Assembly: GCA_038238115.1 (NCBI GenBank)
Contig: JBBRYB010000036.1
Location: 1-30,052, forward strand
Source of the DNA: JBBRYB01 sp038238115
GTDB lineage: Bacteria > Actinomycetota > Actinomycetes > Propionibacteriales > Nocardioidaceae
DNA length: 30,052 bases
Direction of reading: 5' to 3'
Below, in pieces: positions 18,201-25,116 of this stretch. Below the pieces are notes generated by a model. It searched no databases and was not told the origin of the DNA. It was given only the letters and a program-made list of their open reading frames with translations. A program made the position numbers and the translations under genes. Numbering within the stretch: position 1 is the stretch's first letter; each line of letters begins with the position of its first letter.

Positions 18201-18794
18201 GAATCGACCGCCTTCGGCCCGCTCACTGCCGCGCTACGCCGGGCCGAGGCCTACCACCACGATCTCGAACGGCTCGTCCCGCGGATCGTCGCCCAACATG
18301 AACTCGACGACGCCGACGACGTCGCCGCCGTCCTCCGCCACCGACTGGACACGGCTGCGTCCCAAGCGCCACGAGGAAAGCGCGGCGTTCCGCCGCGACT
18401 CATCGCCGGCCTGATCCCCGAACCGCTTGGCCCGATGAGCGACGACGACCGCCAGGCCATCGACGAACGCAAGCAACTCATCGAGGACCGCGCCCGCGCG
18501 CTCGCTGACCATGCTGTCGCGAACCGCGAACCCTGGACCCGCCGACTCGGCATCTCGCCCGCCGACCTGGGCGAACACGACCGCTGGCTCTACGCCCTGA
18601 CCACTGTCGCCGCATACCGCGACCGCTACGCCATCACCTCGAACCAGCCCGCAGGCGGGGGAGCGGAGAACGACGCCCAGCGAGCCGACCGCCAGCGCGC
18701 CTTCCAGGTCGCCCGCATCGCAGCTGCCATCGGGGCACCCGCTGAGGCGCACCCTGCCACGATCATCGACGCGCCCGCCCTTTCGACGCCATAG
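15252..18794 (+). CDS. MOBF-family conjugative relaxase-helicase (TrwC/TraA-like)
   Basis: 1180 residues from GTG 15252 (GGAGG lies 10 bases upstream; ATG 15264 is an alternative). The relaxase domain begins with SAGSGYRYLLRSV and a Tyr pair in TRYYSEAGTPPGRWMG. The metal-binding His triad is in DPQLHTHMVV near residue 222. The C-terminal half is a RecD2/TraI-like helicase: Walker A VGPAGAGKTTTMRAL near 550, Walker B LLIVDEATLAGT, motif III GDPHQLQSVDAGGAF, AITSHRAQGVTVD near 855 and NLYVSMTRGRD. It nicks oriT, stays bound to the 5' end and unwinds the strand for transfer. The frame is intact, unlike the small genes nearby. It diverges from the Tad operon. Confidence 0.95.
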   Translation: MTVSMRRMSAGSGYRYLLRSVVAGDGNRSLSTPLTRYYSEAGTPPGRWMGSGVRMLADGRLEPGMQVTEEQLALLIGMGRDPVTGEQLGRVYPLYKPLTERISERVDGLDPEMTLEDCAAETTRIEAEETAAGRRQAVAGFDLTFSVPKSVSVLWGVADADTQARIVEAHHAAVGDVLDFFEREVAATRTGVSDGNGAVAQVEVAGVAAVAYDHYDSRAGDPQLHTHMVVSNKVFTLLDQRWRSLDSRPVHASVTGLSAHYNALLADGLTRELGIEWELRQRGADRNPQWEIAGVPEELIGEFSSRSRDIDIEKDRLIAEYRVAHGRMPSEKKIVELRAQATLATRPAKQIRSLADLTTGWRQRAGKRLGGDAAAWAASLVDVDEVDLLRVEDVPLAAVQAIGADVVAKVSEKRSTWTHWNLMAEASRQTMDLRFATTTDREAVVAMVVDAAQEVSISLTPPELAISPAAFRRPDGTSVFRPKHSVKYSSVAVLGAEARLLQRAEATTAPSAGPTHADRIFRGAEELSIEQQAAIASIAASGRMVDVLVGPAGAGKTTTMRALREVWIAEHGPGSVVGLAPSATAAQALADDLGIACDNTAKWLYEHDRDNPAYRLRPGQLLIVDEATLAGTRALDRLTGIAGATGAKVLLVGDPHQLQSVDAGGAFALLVARRPAPPALSEIHRFTHDWEKTASLQLSRGEVDVISTYAREDRIREGDTATMLDAAYEAWRSDTHAGCASILVTESAHAVRTLNERARAERLATEGTSDRHEVGLAEGVRASVGDLVITRRNDRTLRTMSRGWVKNGDRWRITDIREDGSIVIRRLDPRGNRRRGSTVLPAEYVGEYVDLGYAITSHRAQGVTVDTAHVVVSASTTRENLYVSMTRGRDANTAYVALDQPDDSHTTPEPDDVTARTVLYGVLQHSGANLSANQTIEAEYAAYSGIARLAAELETHAADTQRDRFADLLRRSGLTGDQYDAVVESTAFGPLTAALRRAEAYHHDLERLVPRIVAQHELDDADDVAAVLRHRLDTAASQAPRGKRGVPPRLIAGLIPEPLGPMSDDDRQAIDERKQLIEDRARALADHAVANREPWTRRLGISPADLGEHDRWLYALTTVAAYRDRYAITSNQPAGGGAENDAQRADRQRAFQVARIAAAIGAPAEAHPATIIDAPALSTP

Positions 18795-18894
18795 GAGCCA
18801 GGGACGCGGGGTTCTCCACAGGCGGGCGGCGGCTGCGTGCCGGAAGGAAGCTCGCGGCGTAACCCGGGAGCATCCCTTCTCGAAGGAGCCACCG

Positions 18895-19296
18895 ATGCTG
18901 TTCCTACTCGCCCTGCCGATCTTCCTCGCCGTCGCAACAGCCCACCGCTACTTGGCGCTCTACGCGCCGTCGAACCTCTTGATCAGGCACGTGCGAATGT
19001 CACCTCCGCGCTGCCGGACGGTCGTCGCTCTTGTGGTCCTGACGGCCGTGCTGCTTCTGGCCATGCGCGCAGTCGACCTCGCCATCAACGTGGGTGCACC
19101 CGGCTGGCTCAGCCTGATCGCGTTGGTCCTGGCTTGGGATGCGATCAAAGTCGCCGCTTTGGCGACAGCGACCTCATTCCGGTGCCTGACGCGTGGGCGC
19201 AAGCGGTCCACCACGCTCGATGCGGTGCTGGAGAGCGGGCAATCACGACGTACTGATGGGTACAGAAGGAGCGCGAGCGTATCCACGACGCGGTGA
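18895..19296 (+). CDS. Small membrane protein of unknown function
   Basis: 133 residues with a good ribosome-binding site (AAGGAG, 8 bases before ATG 18895). Three hydrophobic segments are visible: MLFLLALPIFLAVATAH at the start, VVALVVLTAVLLLAMRAVDL near 43-62, and LSLIALVLAWDAIKVAAL near 74-91. The C-terminus is basic (RGRKRSTT). No domain is recognised. It lies 100 bp after the relaxase gene, so an accessory role in transfer is possible but unproven. Confidence 0.7.
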   Translation: MLFLLALPIFLAVATAHRYLALYAPSNLLIRHVRMSPPRCRTVVALVVLTAVLLLAMRAVDLAINVGAPGWLSLIALVLAWDAIKVAALATATSFRCLTRGRKRSTTLDAVLESGQSRRTDGYRRSASVSTTR

Positions 19297-19551
19297 CCTG
19301 CGAGACCCGAGCCCTGACGTGGGAGCAGTACGTCGCCGGGCACCCCTGCCCTGGCTGCGGCAGGCCCTACCTTGATGAGGATCCCTGGGACTTCCGCGGC
19401 ACGGATGCACTTCATCGACGAGGAGCGAGCCCGCTACGACGCCGAGGAAGCGGCTTACAAGCAGATCCACGACGAGTGCCACGCGATGCGCCACTCGGTC
19501 CCCGGATCGCTGACCACCCACTGCGGGAAGTGCTGCCCGCCGCCGCTGTAG
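19293..19551 (+). pseudogene. Zinc-ribbon small protein, frameshifted
   Basis: From GTG 19293 the frame reads TCETRALTWEQYVAGHPCPG then CGRPYLDEDPWDFRGT, with a CPGC zinc knuckle. An extra base near 19404 shifts it, and the natural continuation MHFIDEERARYDAEEAAYKQ to THCGKCCPPPL is found from ATG 19405 to the TAG at 19549-19551. That second half contains another Cys cluster. Even the TAG may be a lesion, because the same frame reads on through PGQREELGRLIG into the next gene. It is probably a remnant of one Cys-rich protein. Function unknown. Confidence 0.6.
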
Positions 19552-19611
19552 CCGGGACAGAGGGAGGAGCTCGGGCGACTGATCGGGTCCCCGACGCCGC
19601 CCCATCAGCTC

Positions 19612-19904
19612 ATGAAGTGGCGGCTACGCCTCTACTGCGGCCACGTCGTCGAGCGGACGGCGCACCACACGCACACGACGCTCCACGCTGCGTTCACGGG
19701 CTCGACCACCTGCCCCGAGTGCGGCCTGGACCCTGCGACCATCGTCGACGGAGAGGCCATCGGGCTGCAGGGCCCGCCGCCCGGCGCGTCGAAGGCAGGG
19801 GCTCCGGCGTCCCCGGCCACGCGGGCGGCCAGCCGACGAAGGCCGCCCGCGAGGCCCGGGTCCGCGAGCTGGAGGCGGAGCTCGAGCGGCTGAGGAAGGA
19901 CTGA
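19612..19904 (+). pseudogene. Small Cys-rich protein with C-terminal coiled coil, frameshifted
   Basis: From ATG 19612: MKWRLRLYCGHVVERTAHHT, then STTCPECGLDPATIVDGEAI, a CPEC zinc-binding pair. The frame then degenerates into Arg/Ser/Pro residues ending at 19893, whereas another frame gives GGQPTKAAREARVRELEAEL and ERLRKD to a TGA at 19904, a credible charged coiled coil. A shift near 19780-19800 is therefore likely. It may be the second half of the preceding broken gene. Function unknown. Confidence 0.55.
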
Positions 19905-19982
19905 TCGAGATCTGCATGCCCGCTGCCCCAAACACGTGCGGCCGCCTCCCCTCGTCTACCGAACTCTGTCCCCGCCCGCCGA

Positions 19983-19994
19983 TAGGGTGACCCT
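19983..19994 (+). promoter_or_regulatory. Possible -10 box overlapped by a small palindrome upstream of the methyltransferase
   Basis: TAGGGT at 19983-19988 is a plausible actinobacterial -10 hexamer, and AGGGT-G-ACCCT (19984-19994) is a perfect 5-bp inverted repeat over it, about 50 bases before ATG 20044. No clear -35 is seen. A repressor site is speculation. Confidence 0.3.
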
Positions 19995-20043
19995 CAGAAG
20001 AAGCGCCCCGAACGGTGGTGCAATGGGTTCACCAGGGGAGAGC

Positions 20044-21240
20044 ATGTCGACGGTTGCGAATCGAACTTCGAGCCTCAACGCGGCCAAGGCGGCGAAGAAC
20101 GACGAGTTCTACACCCAGTGGGCCGACATCGAGCGCGAGGTTAACTCCTACCTCGAGTTCGACCCCGACGTGTTCCGCGACAAGGTCGTCCTGTGCCCGT
20201 GCGACGACCCGGAGTGGAGCAACTTCGCGAAGTTCTTCGCCCTGCACTTCGTCGACCTCGGCCTCAAGAAGCTCATCTCGACCTCCTACGCCCCCGACAG
20301 CAACCCGGCGTTTTTCTCGTACGAGCCCACTCTTTTCGAGATGGACGACCCGAAGTTCGACGAGACGAAGACGCACGCCAACGGCAAGAAGTTCGTCCTC
20401 GAGCGCAAGGACGTCAACGACGACGGCGTCATCAACATTGACGACCTCCAGTGGGAGTACCTGGACGGCGACGGCGACTTCCGCAGCGCGGAGGTGACGG
20501 CGCTGCGCGACGAGGCCGACATCGTCATCACCAACCCGCCGTTCAGCCTGTTCCGCGCGTTCGTCGGCTGGCTCGTCGAGGGCGGCAAGGCCTTCTCGGT
20601 GATCGGCAACAGCAACGCCACGACGTACATGGAGATATTCCCCCTGATCCAGCAGAACAGGCTCTGGAAGGGCGCGACGGCAAACAGCACCGACATGGTC
20701 TTCGGTGTGCCGAAGGGTGCACAGATCAAGGAGGCCGACCGCCTCAAGGCCGAGCGGCTCGGCTACCCGTCGACGGACGAGCACGACTTCACCAGGCTTG
20801 GCAACGCCTGCTGGTTCACCAACATCGACCATGGCCGCCGGCACGAGCCGCTGCAGCTGATGACGCTGGACGACAACACCAAGTTCTCGAAGCACAAGGA
20901 CGTCCGCGGCGTCGGGTACCAGCGGTACTACAACTTCCCCGAAGCTCTCGAAGTGCCATGGATCGACTCCATCCCCAGCGACTTCGACGGGATCATGGGC
21001 GTGCCGATCACCTTCCTGGACAAGTACAACCCCGACCAGTTCGAGATCCTCGCGCACGGAGACGACATGGACGGGCTGCGCCAGATCGGTGTCCAGACCC
21101 TGGGCGACGAGTTCGTCAAGACCTATTACGCGCAGGGCGGCACAGGGGGAAACAGCGCAGGCCACCGACGTCTCGGGCTGACCGAGCCGACCTACCACAC
21201 GGCGTACAAGCGCATCCTCATCCGCCACAAGGACGCCTAA
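20044..21240 (+). CDS. EcoRI-family adenine-specific DNA methyltransferase
   Basis: 398 residues from ATG 20044 (GGGGAG upstream; ATG 20023 is in frame but has a poorer site). The conserved N-terminus SLNAAKAAKNDEFYTQWADI and CDDPEWSNFAKFF are hallmarks of the EcoRI methylase family. Motif IV is NPPF near 164-167, in ADIVITNPPFSLF, the catalytic site for N6-adenine methylation with AdoMet. A loop at 123-134 (DVNDDGVINIDD) fits the EF-hand calcium pattern with Asp at position 12. The stop shares one base with the next start (TAATG), so it is coupled to the DUF262-HNH gene. It probably protects host DNA or marks sites for the partner nuclease; target sequence unknown. Confidence 0.9.
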   Translation: MSTVANRTSSLNAAKAAKNDEFYTQWADIEREVNSYLEFDPDVFRDKVVLCPCDDPEWSNFAKFFALHFVDLGLKKLISTSYAPDSNPAFFSYEPTLFEMDDPKFDETKTHANGKKFVLERKDVNDDGVINIDDLQWEYLDGDGDFRSAEVTALRDEADIVITNPPFSLFRAFVGWLVEGGKAFSVIGNSNATTYMEIFPLIQQNRLWKGATANSTDMVFGVPKGAQIKEADRLKAERLGYPSTDEHDFTRLGNACWFTNIDHGRRHEPLQLMTLDDNTKFSKHKDVRGVGYQRYYNFPEALEVPWIDSIPSDFDGIMGVPITFLDKYNPDQFEILAHGDDMDGLRQIGVQTLGDEFVKTYYAQGGTGGNSAGHRRLGLTEPTYHTAYKRILIRHKDA

Positions 21241-22406
21241 TGAAGACCCAGCTGAAGCACTACACCGTGGAGCAGGTCCTCGAGGGCTTCGTCTACAACG
21301 AGCTCGAGGGCAAGGGCCTGTTCGGGCTGGGCGGCAAGCTCGTCATCCAGCCCGAGTACCAGCGCAACTACATCTACAACGACGGCAAGCGCGACGTCGC
21401 GGTCATCGACTCCCTCCTCAAGGAGTACCCGCTCGGGCTGATCTACTTCAACGTCGAGGGGCAGACGCTCGAGGTCCTGGACGGGCAGCAGCGGATCACG
21501 AGCGTCGGGCGCTTCGTCACCGGGAAGTTCGCCATCAAGGTCAACGGCAAGGAGCAGACCTTCTCCTCGCTCGGGCCGAACCAACAGCGAACGATCCTGG
21601 ACACCCGGCTCGACATCTACGAATGCGATGGCACCGAGGGCGAGATCAAGGCCTGGTTCCAGACGATCAACATCGCCGGCGTGCCTCTGAACAAGCAGGA
21701 GCTGCTCAACGCGATCTACTCCGGGCCCTTCATCACCAAGGCCAAGGCCGAGTACAGCAACTCGAACAACGCGAACATGCAGAAGTGGCAGTCGTACGTC
21801 AACGGCGACCCCAAGCGGCAGCAGATCCTCGCGGAGGCACTGGAGTGGGTCGCCTCCTCGCAGGGCCTGAGCATCGACGCCTACCTCGCGCAGCACCGCC
21901 AGGACCAGGACATCGCCCAGTTGAAGACCTACTTCACATCGGCCATCGACTGGGTTGGCAGCGTATTCACCCGCCCACCGGACAAGGAGATGCGGGGCCC
22001 CGAGTGGGGTCGGCTCTACGAGGAGCACCACGGAACGTCGTACAGCGCGGCCAAGATCGAGGACCGGGTTGACGAGCTGCGCACGGACCCGTACGTGCAC
22101 AGCAGCAAGGGCATCTACGAGTACCTGCTCGGCGGCGAGACGAAGCCCCAGCTGCTAGACATCCGTCTGTTCGAGCCCAAGGACAAGCGCGTCGCCTACG
22201 AGCAGCAGACGAAGAAGGCCAAGGCTGCCGGCGAGTCGAACTGCCCGCTATGCGCCATCGGCACCGACAGCAACCAGGCGCGGATCTACAAGCAGAACGA
22301 GATGGATGCAGACCACGTGGCCGCATGGTCGAAGGGCGGCAAGACGAGTCTGGCCAACCTGACAATGCTCTGCGTGACCCACAACCGCGCCAAGGGCAAC
22401 AGGTAG
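21240..22406 (+). CDS. DUF262 (ParB-like) and HNH nuclease fusion
   Basis: 388 residues starting at ATG 21240, inside the methyltransferase stop. The N-terminal DUF262 domain has IQPEYQRNYIYNDGKRDVAV and the diagnostic LEVLDGQQRITSV near 82-94, the ParB-like nucleotide-hydrolysing core seen in GmrS and SspE. A helical middle follows. The C-terminus is a classic HNH: CPLC, DADHVAAWSKGG, LANLTMLCVTHN and NR at the end, the zinc-binding and catalytic His layout of McrA-type nucleases. GmrSD-like proteins normally carry DUF1524 rather than this plain HNH. With the methyltransferase it looks like a restriction or modification-dependent nuclease. Confidence 0.9.
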   Translation: MKTQLKHYTVEQVLEGFVYNELEGKGLFGLGGKLVIQPEYQRNYIYNDGKRDVAVIDSLLKEYPLGLIYFNVEGQTLEVLDGQQRITSVGRFVTGKFAIKVNGKEQTFSSLGPNQQRTILDTRLDIYECDGTEGEIKAWFQTINIAGVPLNKQELLNAIYSGPFITKAKAEYSNSNNANMQKWQSYVNGDPKRQQILAEALEWVASSQGLSIDAYLAQHRQDQDIAQLKTYFTSAIDWVGSVFTRPPDKEMRGPEWGRLYEEHHGTSYSAAKIEDRVDELRTDPYVHSSKGIYEYLLGGETKPQLLDIRLFEPKDKRVAYEQQTKKAKAAGESNCPLCAIGTDSNQARIYKQNEMDADHVAAWSKGGKTSLANLTMLCVTHNRAKGNR

Positions 22407-22427
22407 AGCGAGTCGGGAGTAGACGCA

Positions 22428-23360
22428 ATGGCACGTGGGTGGAGCTATTGGTCTCGCAACAAGCTGGAGATCCTGCAGGGGTACCTGCCTGCGTTCAACA
22501 TCGCGTCGAAGAAGAGCAGCGACCGGGTCTACATCGACCTCATGGCTGGCGAGCCTGAGAACTTTGATCGCGACACCGGCGAGGTCTTCGACGGCTCGGC
22601 TCGGGTCGCGTTGGGGGCGCAGCCGACCTTCACGCGGTTTGCGTTCGGGGAGAAGTCACCCAAGTCCACGAGGCTCAAGGCCGATCTGGACAACCGTCAT
22701 GCCGGCGCACCGTTCCGTGTGTACGCGGGAGACTGCAACGTCACGGTAGACCAGATGCTCAGCGATCTCAGCGACGTTCGATGGGCCCCCACATTCGCCT
22801 TCCTGGATCAGCAGGCAGCGGAGCTCAGATGGGACACGATGGCGAAGCTGGCAGGTTTTCGGACAGGCAAGTTCAAGGCTGAGCAGTGGATCTTGTGGTC
22901 GCCCGCGATGATCGTCAAGGGGGTCACGGGGACGAACGGTGCTGCTTTCGCGGACAAGGTAGATGATCTGTACGGATCGGGCCGATGGCGACAGATCCTC
23001 GACGCACGAATCAATCAGCGGTCGATCGAGGCACCAGAGTTTCGACGCGAGATGGTGAATCTGCTGCGCTGGCAGTTCGAGACTCAGCTCGGGTATGGGC
23101 ACACCATCCGAATCCCGATGACGATGAAGAACAACACGGACCTGTACGACATGGTCTTCGCCACGGATCACGCTGCTGGGCTCAAGATCATGTCGCACCT
23201 CTATCAGAAGGCCGCCGAACGCGAGCCGAAGATGAAGCAGGAGGCGATCGATGCGGCGTCGCCTCAAGGCGCGCTGTTCTCGGACTACAGCGGCCCCATC
23301 CCGGAGTGGACTAGCGAGCGGTGCTGGGATCCCTCTGGGAGCTCGTGGTGGCGCAGTTAG
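22428..23360 (+). CDS. tcmP: Three-Cys-motif partner protein TcmP
   Basis: 310 residues; the ATG lies 21 bp after the DUF262-HNH stop, with GGGAG upstream, so it is probably in the same transcript. The family pattern is visible: WSYWSRNKLEILQGYLPAFN, VYIDLMAGEPENFDRDTGEV, TFAFLDQQAAELRWDTMAKL and a C-terminal MTMKNNTDLYDMVFATDHAA with GLKIM. TcmP proteins are defined by genomic pairing with a three-Cys-motif Gp37/Gp68-like protein, which here is the convergent neighbour. The DLMAG and FLDQQ regions suggest a Rossmann-like nucleotide-binding fold, but the biochemical role is not established to my knowledge. Confidence 0.88.
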   Translation: MARGWSYWSRNKLEILQGYLPAFNIASKKSSDRVYIDLMAGEPENFDRDTGEVFDGSARVALGAQPTFTRFAFGEKSPKSTRLKADLDNRHAGAPFRVYAGDCNVTVDQMLSDLSDVRWAPTFAFLDQQAAELRWDTMAKLAGFRTGKFKAEQWILWSPAMIVKGVTGTNGAAFADKVDDLYGSGRWRQILDARINQRSIEAPEFRREMVNLLRWQFETQLGYGHTIRIPMTMKNNTDLYDMVFATDHAAGLKIMSHLYQKAAEREPKMKQEAIDAASPQGALFSDYSGPIPEWTSERCWDPSGSSWWRS

Positions 23361-24109
23361 GCCAGTGCTGCGGCCAGCTCCGGCATGTCGTCCCAGGTGC
23401 GGCCGTCGAGCTCACGCCCATTGGCCTTCGGCGTCCGGCCGCCCCACTGCTTGAAGAAGAACGCCACGCCGGCCTCGACGCACTGGTCGCGGATCTCCTC
23501 CACCCAGGCCGGGTCCATCGGGCGCGCGCGGGGCCCAGACTCGCCGCCGGCGATCACCCAGTCGATGCCGTCGAGCTTCAGCGAGGGAAGGGATGTCAGG
23601 AGCGGCTCGCAGGACAGGAACCGCGTGGCCGCTGGGACCGCTCGCAGATGGTCGATCCGGTCGACCACGTCGGAGGACTCCACCGAGACGCCCATCCACA
23701 GGTTGTTCGGCCAATCGAGCTTGTCGGCGATCCGCGCCGTCCGGTGCGCCCGCTTAGTGAGCACCTGGTAGGTGTGCTGCGGGGTCTCGCGGATCACGTC
23801 GAACACGTCGCGGATGAAGTCGAGCGGCACCTTGGCGTGGAACAGGTCGCTCATCGAGTTCACGAACACGACCTTCGGGGCCCGCCACTGGTACGGCTGG
23901 GCCAGAGCTCGCGGATGGGTCGTGACGCCGAAGCCCGGCCCGGAAGTCCTGGGGTCGCCGTCGTTCTGGTACTTCTCCGCGCCCATGGCCTTGAGGCGCT
24001 TCGCGAGCGCGAGGGCGTAGCAGTTGTCGCAGCCGACGGCGATCCGGTCGCAGCCCGTGACGGGGTTCCAGGTGACCTCGGTCCATTCGATCGCGCTGTT
24101 CGTGGCCAC
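23357..24109 (-). CDS. Gp37/Gp68-family (DUF5131) three-Cys-motif protein
   Basis: 250 residues. The N-terminus SAIEWTEVTWNPVTGC continues to CDRIAVGCDNCYA, giving the three clustered cysteines (C-x6-C-x2-C) that resemble a radical-SAM-like cluster site. Further family motifs are VFVNSMSDLFHAKVP, YQVLTKRAHR, NNLWMGVSVES, RFLSCEPLLTSLP, VIAGGESGPRARPMDPAWV and FFFKQWGG. The family occurs in phages and mobile elements. It converges on tcmP with a 4-bp overlap of the two reading frames, so the two stops overlap. This opposite-strand pairing is unusual for genes thought to work together. Function unproven; iron-sulphur binding is inference from the cysteines. Confidence 0.92.
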   Translation of the reverse strand: MATNSAIEWTEVTWNPVTGCDRIAVGCDNCYALALAKRLKAMGAEKYQNDGDPRTSGPGFGVTTHPRALAQPYQWRAPKVVFVNSMSDLFHAKVPLDFIRDVFDVIRETPQHTYQVLTKRAHRTARIADKLDWPNNLWMGVSVESSDVVDRIDHLRAVPAATRFLSCEPLLTSLPSLKLDGIDWVIAGGESGPRARPMDPAWVEEIRDQCVEAGVAFFFKQWGGRTPKANGRELDGRTWDDMPELAAALA

Positions 24110-24284
24110 GTCATCACCCTCTCATCTCGGCCGAGCGTATCGGGAGCCGGTCGAGACGCCTGGCCGAACCGCCGTACGACCCACCTGCCACATCTGTCAC
24201 AGCGTCCCGGTGCTCGTGCTGGTCATCATGCGCGCCAGCACCGACAGTTCCCGGCCTCCGCTGGTCCCAGGAAGGAGCCGCACC

Positions 24285-24843
24285 GTGACCGACCCCGACC
24301 GCGCCGACCCCGACCTCTTCCAGGAGATCGTCGACGAATCCTTTCCCGAAGCCCGAGCGCCGCGAGATGGCCGCCTCCGCGGAGCGGGTCGTGACCGTCC
24401 TCGAGCTCCGCGAGCGGGTGATGGCCCTCCACGATCGGCCCCTGTTCGCCGACGAGCACCCCGAGGCGCTCCAGGAGCTCGTCGACCCGACGATCAGCGT
24501 CGTCGAGGGCCCTGACGTCTGGAGCCTGCCCGCCGGCTGGACCAGGATCCTCAACAGGATCCACGCGGATCTGCTCGAGCTGCTCGGCGGCTATGTGGTC
24601 ACCCAGGTCAAGCAGAAGGGCACCGGCCTGGTGATCAGCACCCGCCCGTACGCCTCGGACAAGGCGCGCGAGCGCGTCCGGGCCGCCAGGTCGGAGTCCG
24701 GTCGCACCTGCGACCTCTGCAGCGAGCCCGGCACCTCCAACTGGCAGCGGTTCGTCACCCGCTGCGAGCGGCACACCGTCACCCGCAACGACCGGATCCC
24801 GGGCGCGCTGGCGCGTCCGCCGGGGTTGAGTCCGCCGCGATGA
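24285..24843 (+). CDS. Unknown protein with Cys/His cluster, apparently frameshifted
   Basis: GTG 24285 has an excellent ribosome-binding site (GGAAGGAG, 7 bases before). Its frame reads TDPDRADPDLFQEIVDESFP and then drifts into Arg/Pro-rich shadow sequence. The natural continuation, ERREMAASAERVVTVLELRE onward, is in another frame from about 24355, and one surplus A in CCGAAGCCC (24343-24351) explains the shift. The downstream open frame from ATG 24367 is 158 residues. It ends with CDLCSEPGTSNWQRFVTRCE then RH, a possible zinc site (C-x2-C, C-x2-H). The stop overlaps the next ATG (ATGA). No family recognised. Confidence 0.65.
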
Positions 24844-25064
24844 ACGAAGAGCCAGGAAGCCAGGACCTCGAGGACGCGCTGGCGCTCATCCGGATCGGGC
24901 ACCAGCTCGACGGCCAGGAGCCGAGCGACGAGGCAATGGATCGCGCTCGGCGCGCCCTCGCTGGTGAGACCTCGCTGGAGGACGCCCGAGCCGAGCTGCG
25001 GAGGAGTGGGGCAGCGCCGAGGGGTGACCCATCGGGGCAGTTCGTGGCGTGTCTGGGGTCGTAG
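24840..25064 (+). CDS. Small protein, possibly VbhA-like antitoxin
   Basis: 74 residues, coupled to the previous gene by an ATGA overlap. The middle reads ALIRIGHQLDGQEPSDEAMD and then RARRALAGETSLEDARAEL. The G-x-E-P-S, hydrophobic helix and GE-x-S-x-E-x-A layout resembles VbhA-type antitoxins of Fic toxins. No Fic protein (HPFxxGNG) is found in the window, so either the antitoxin is an orphan or the resemblance is coincidental. The last 20 or so residues look unrelated to that fold. Confidence 0.55.
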   Translation: MNEEPGSQDLEDALALIRIGHQLDGQEPSDEAMDRARRALAGETSLEDARAELRRSGAAPRGDPSGQFVACLGS

Positions 25065-25116
25065 AAACAGACCGGGCGACGGTCGCTCCCGCCGCGCGGT
25101 CCCGGAGAATGGGGAC

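Noticed and set aside
20029..21228. Long open frame on the minus strand opposite the methyltransferase
   Set aside because: A shadow frame produced by high GC codon bias; Val/Leu/Arg/Asp-rich with no domain, while the plus strand encodes a clear methyltransferase.
21237..22100. 287-codon minus-strand open frame opposite the DUF262-HNH gene
   Set aside because: Shadow composition (Val/Leu/Arg/Asp), no motif, and fully contained in a well-supported gene on the plus strand.
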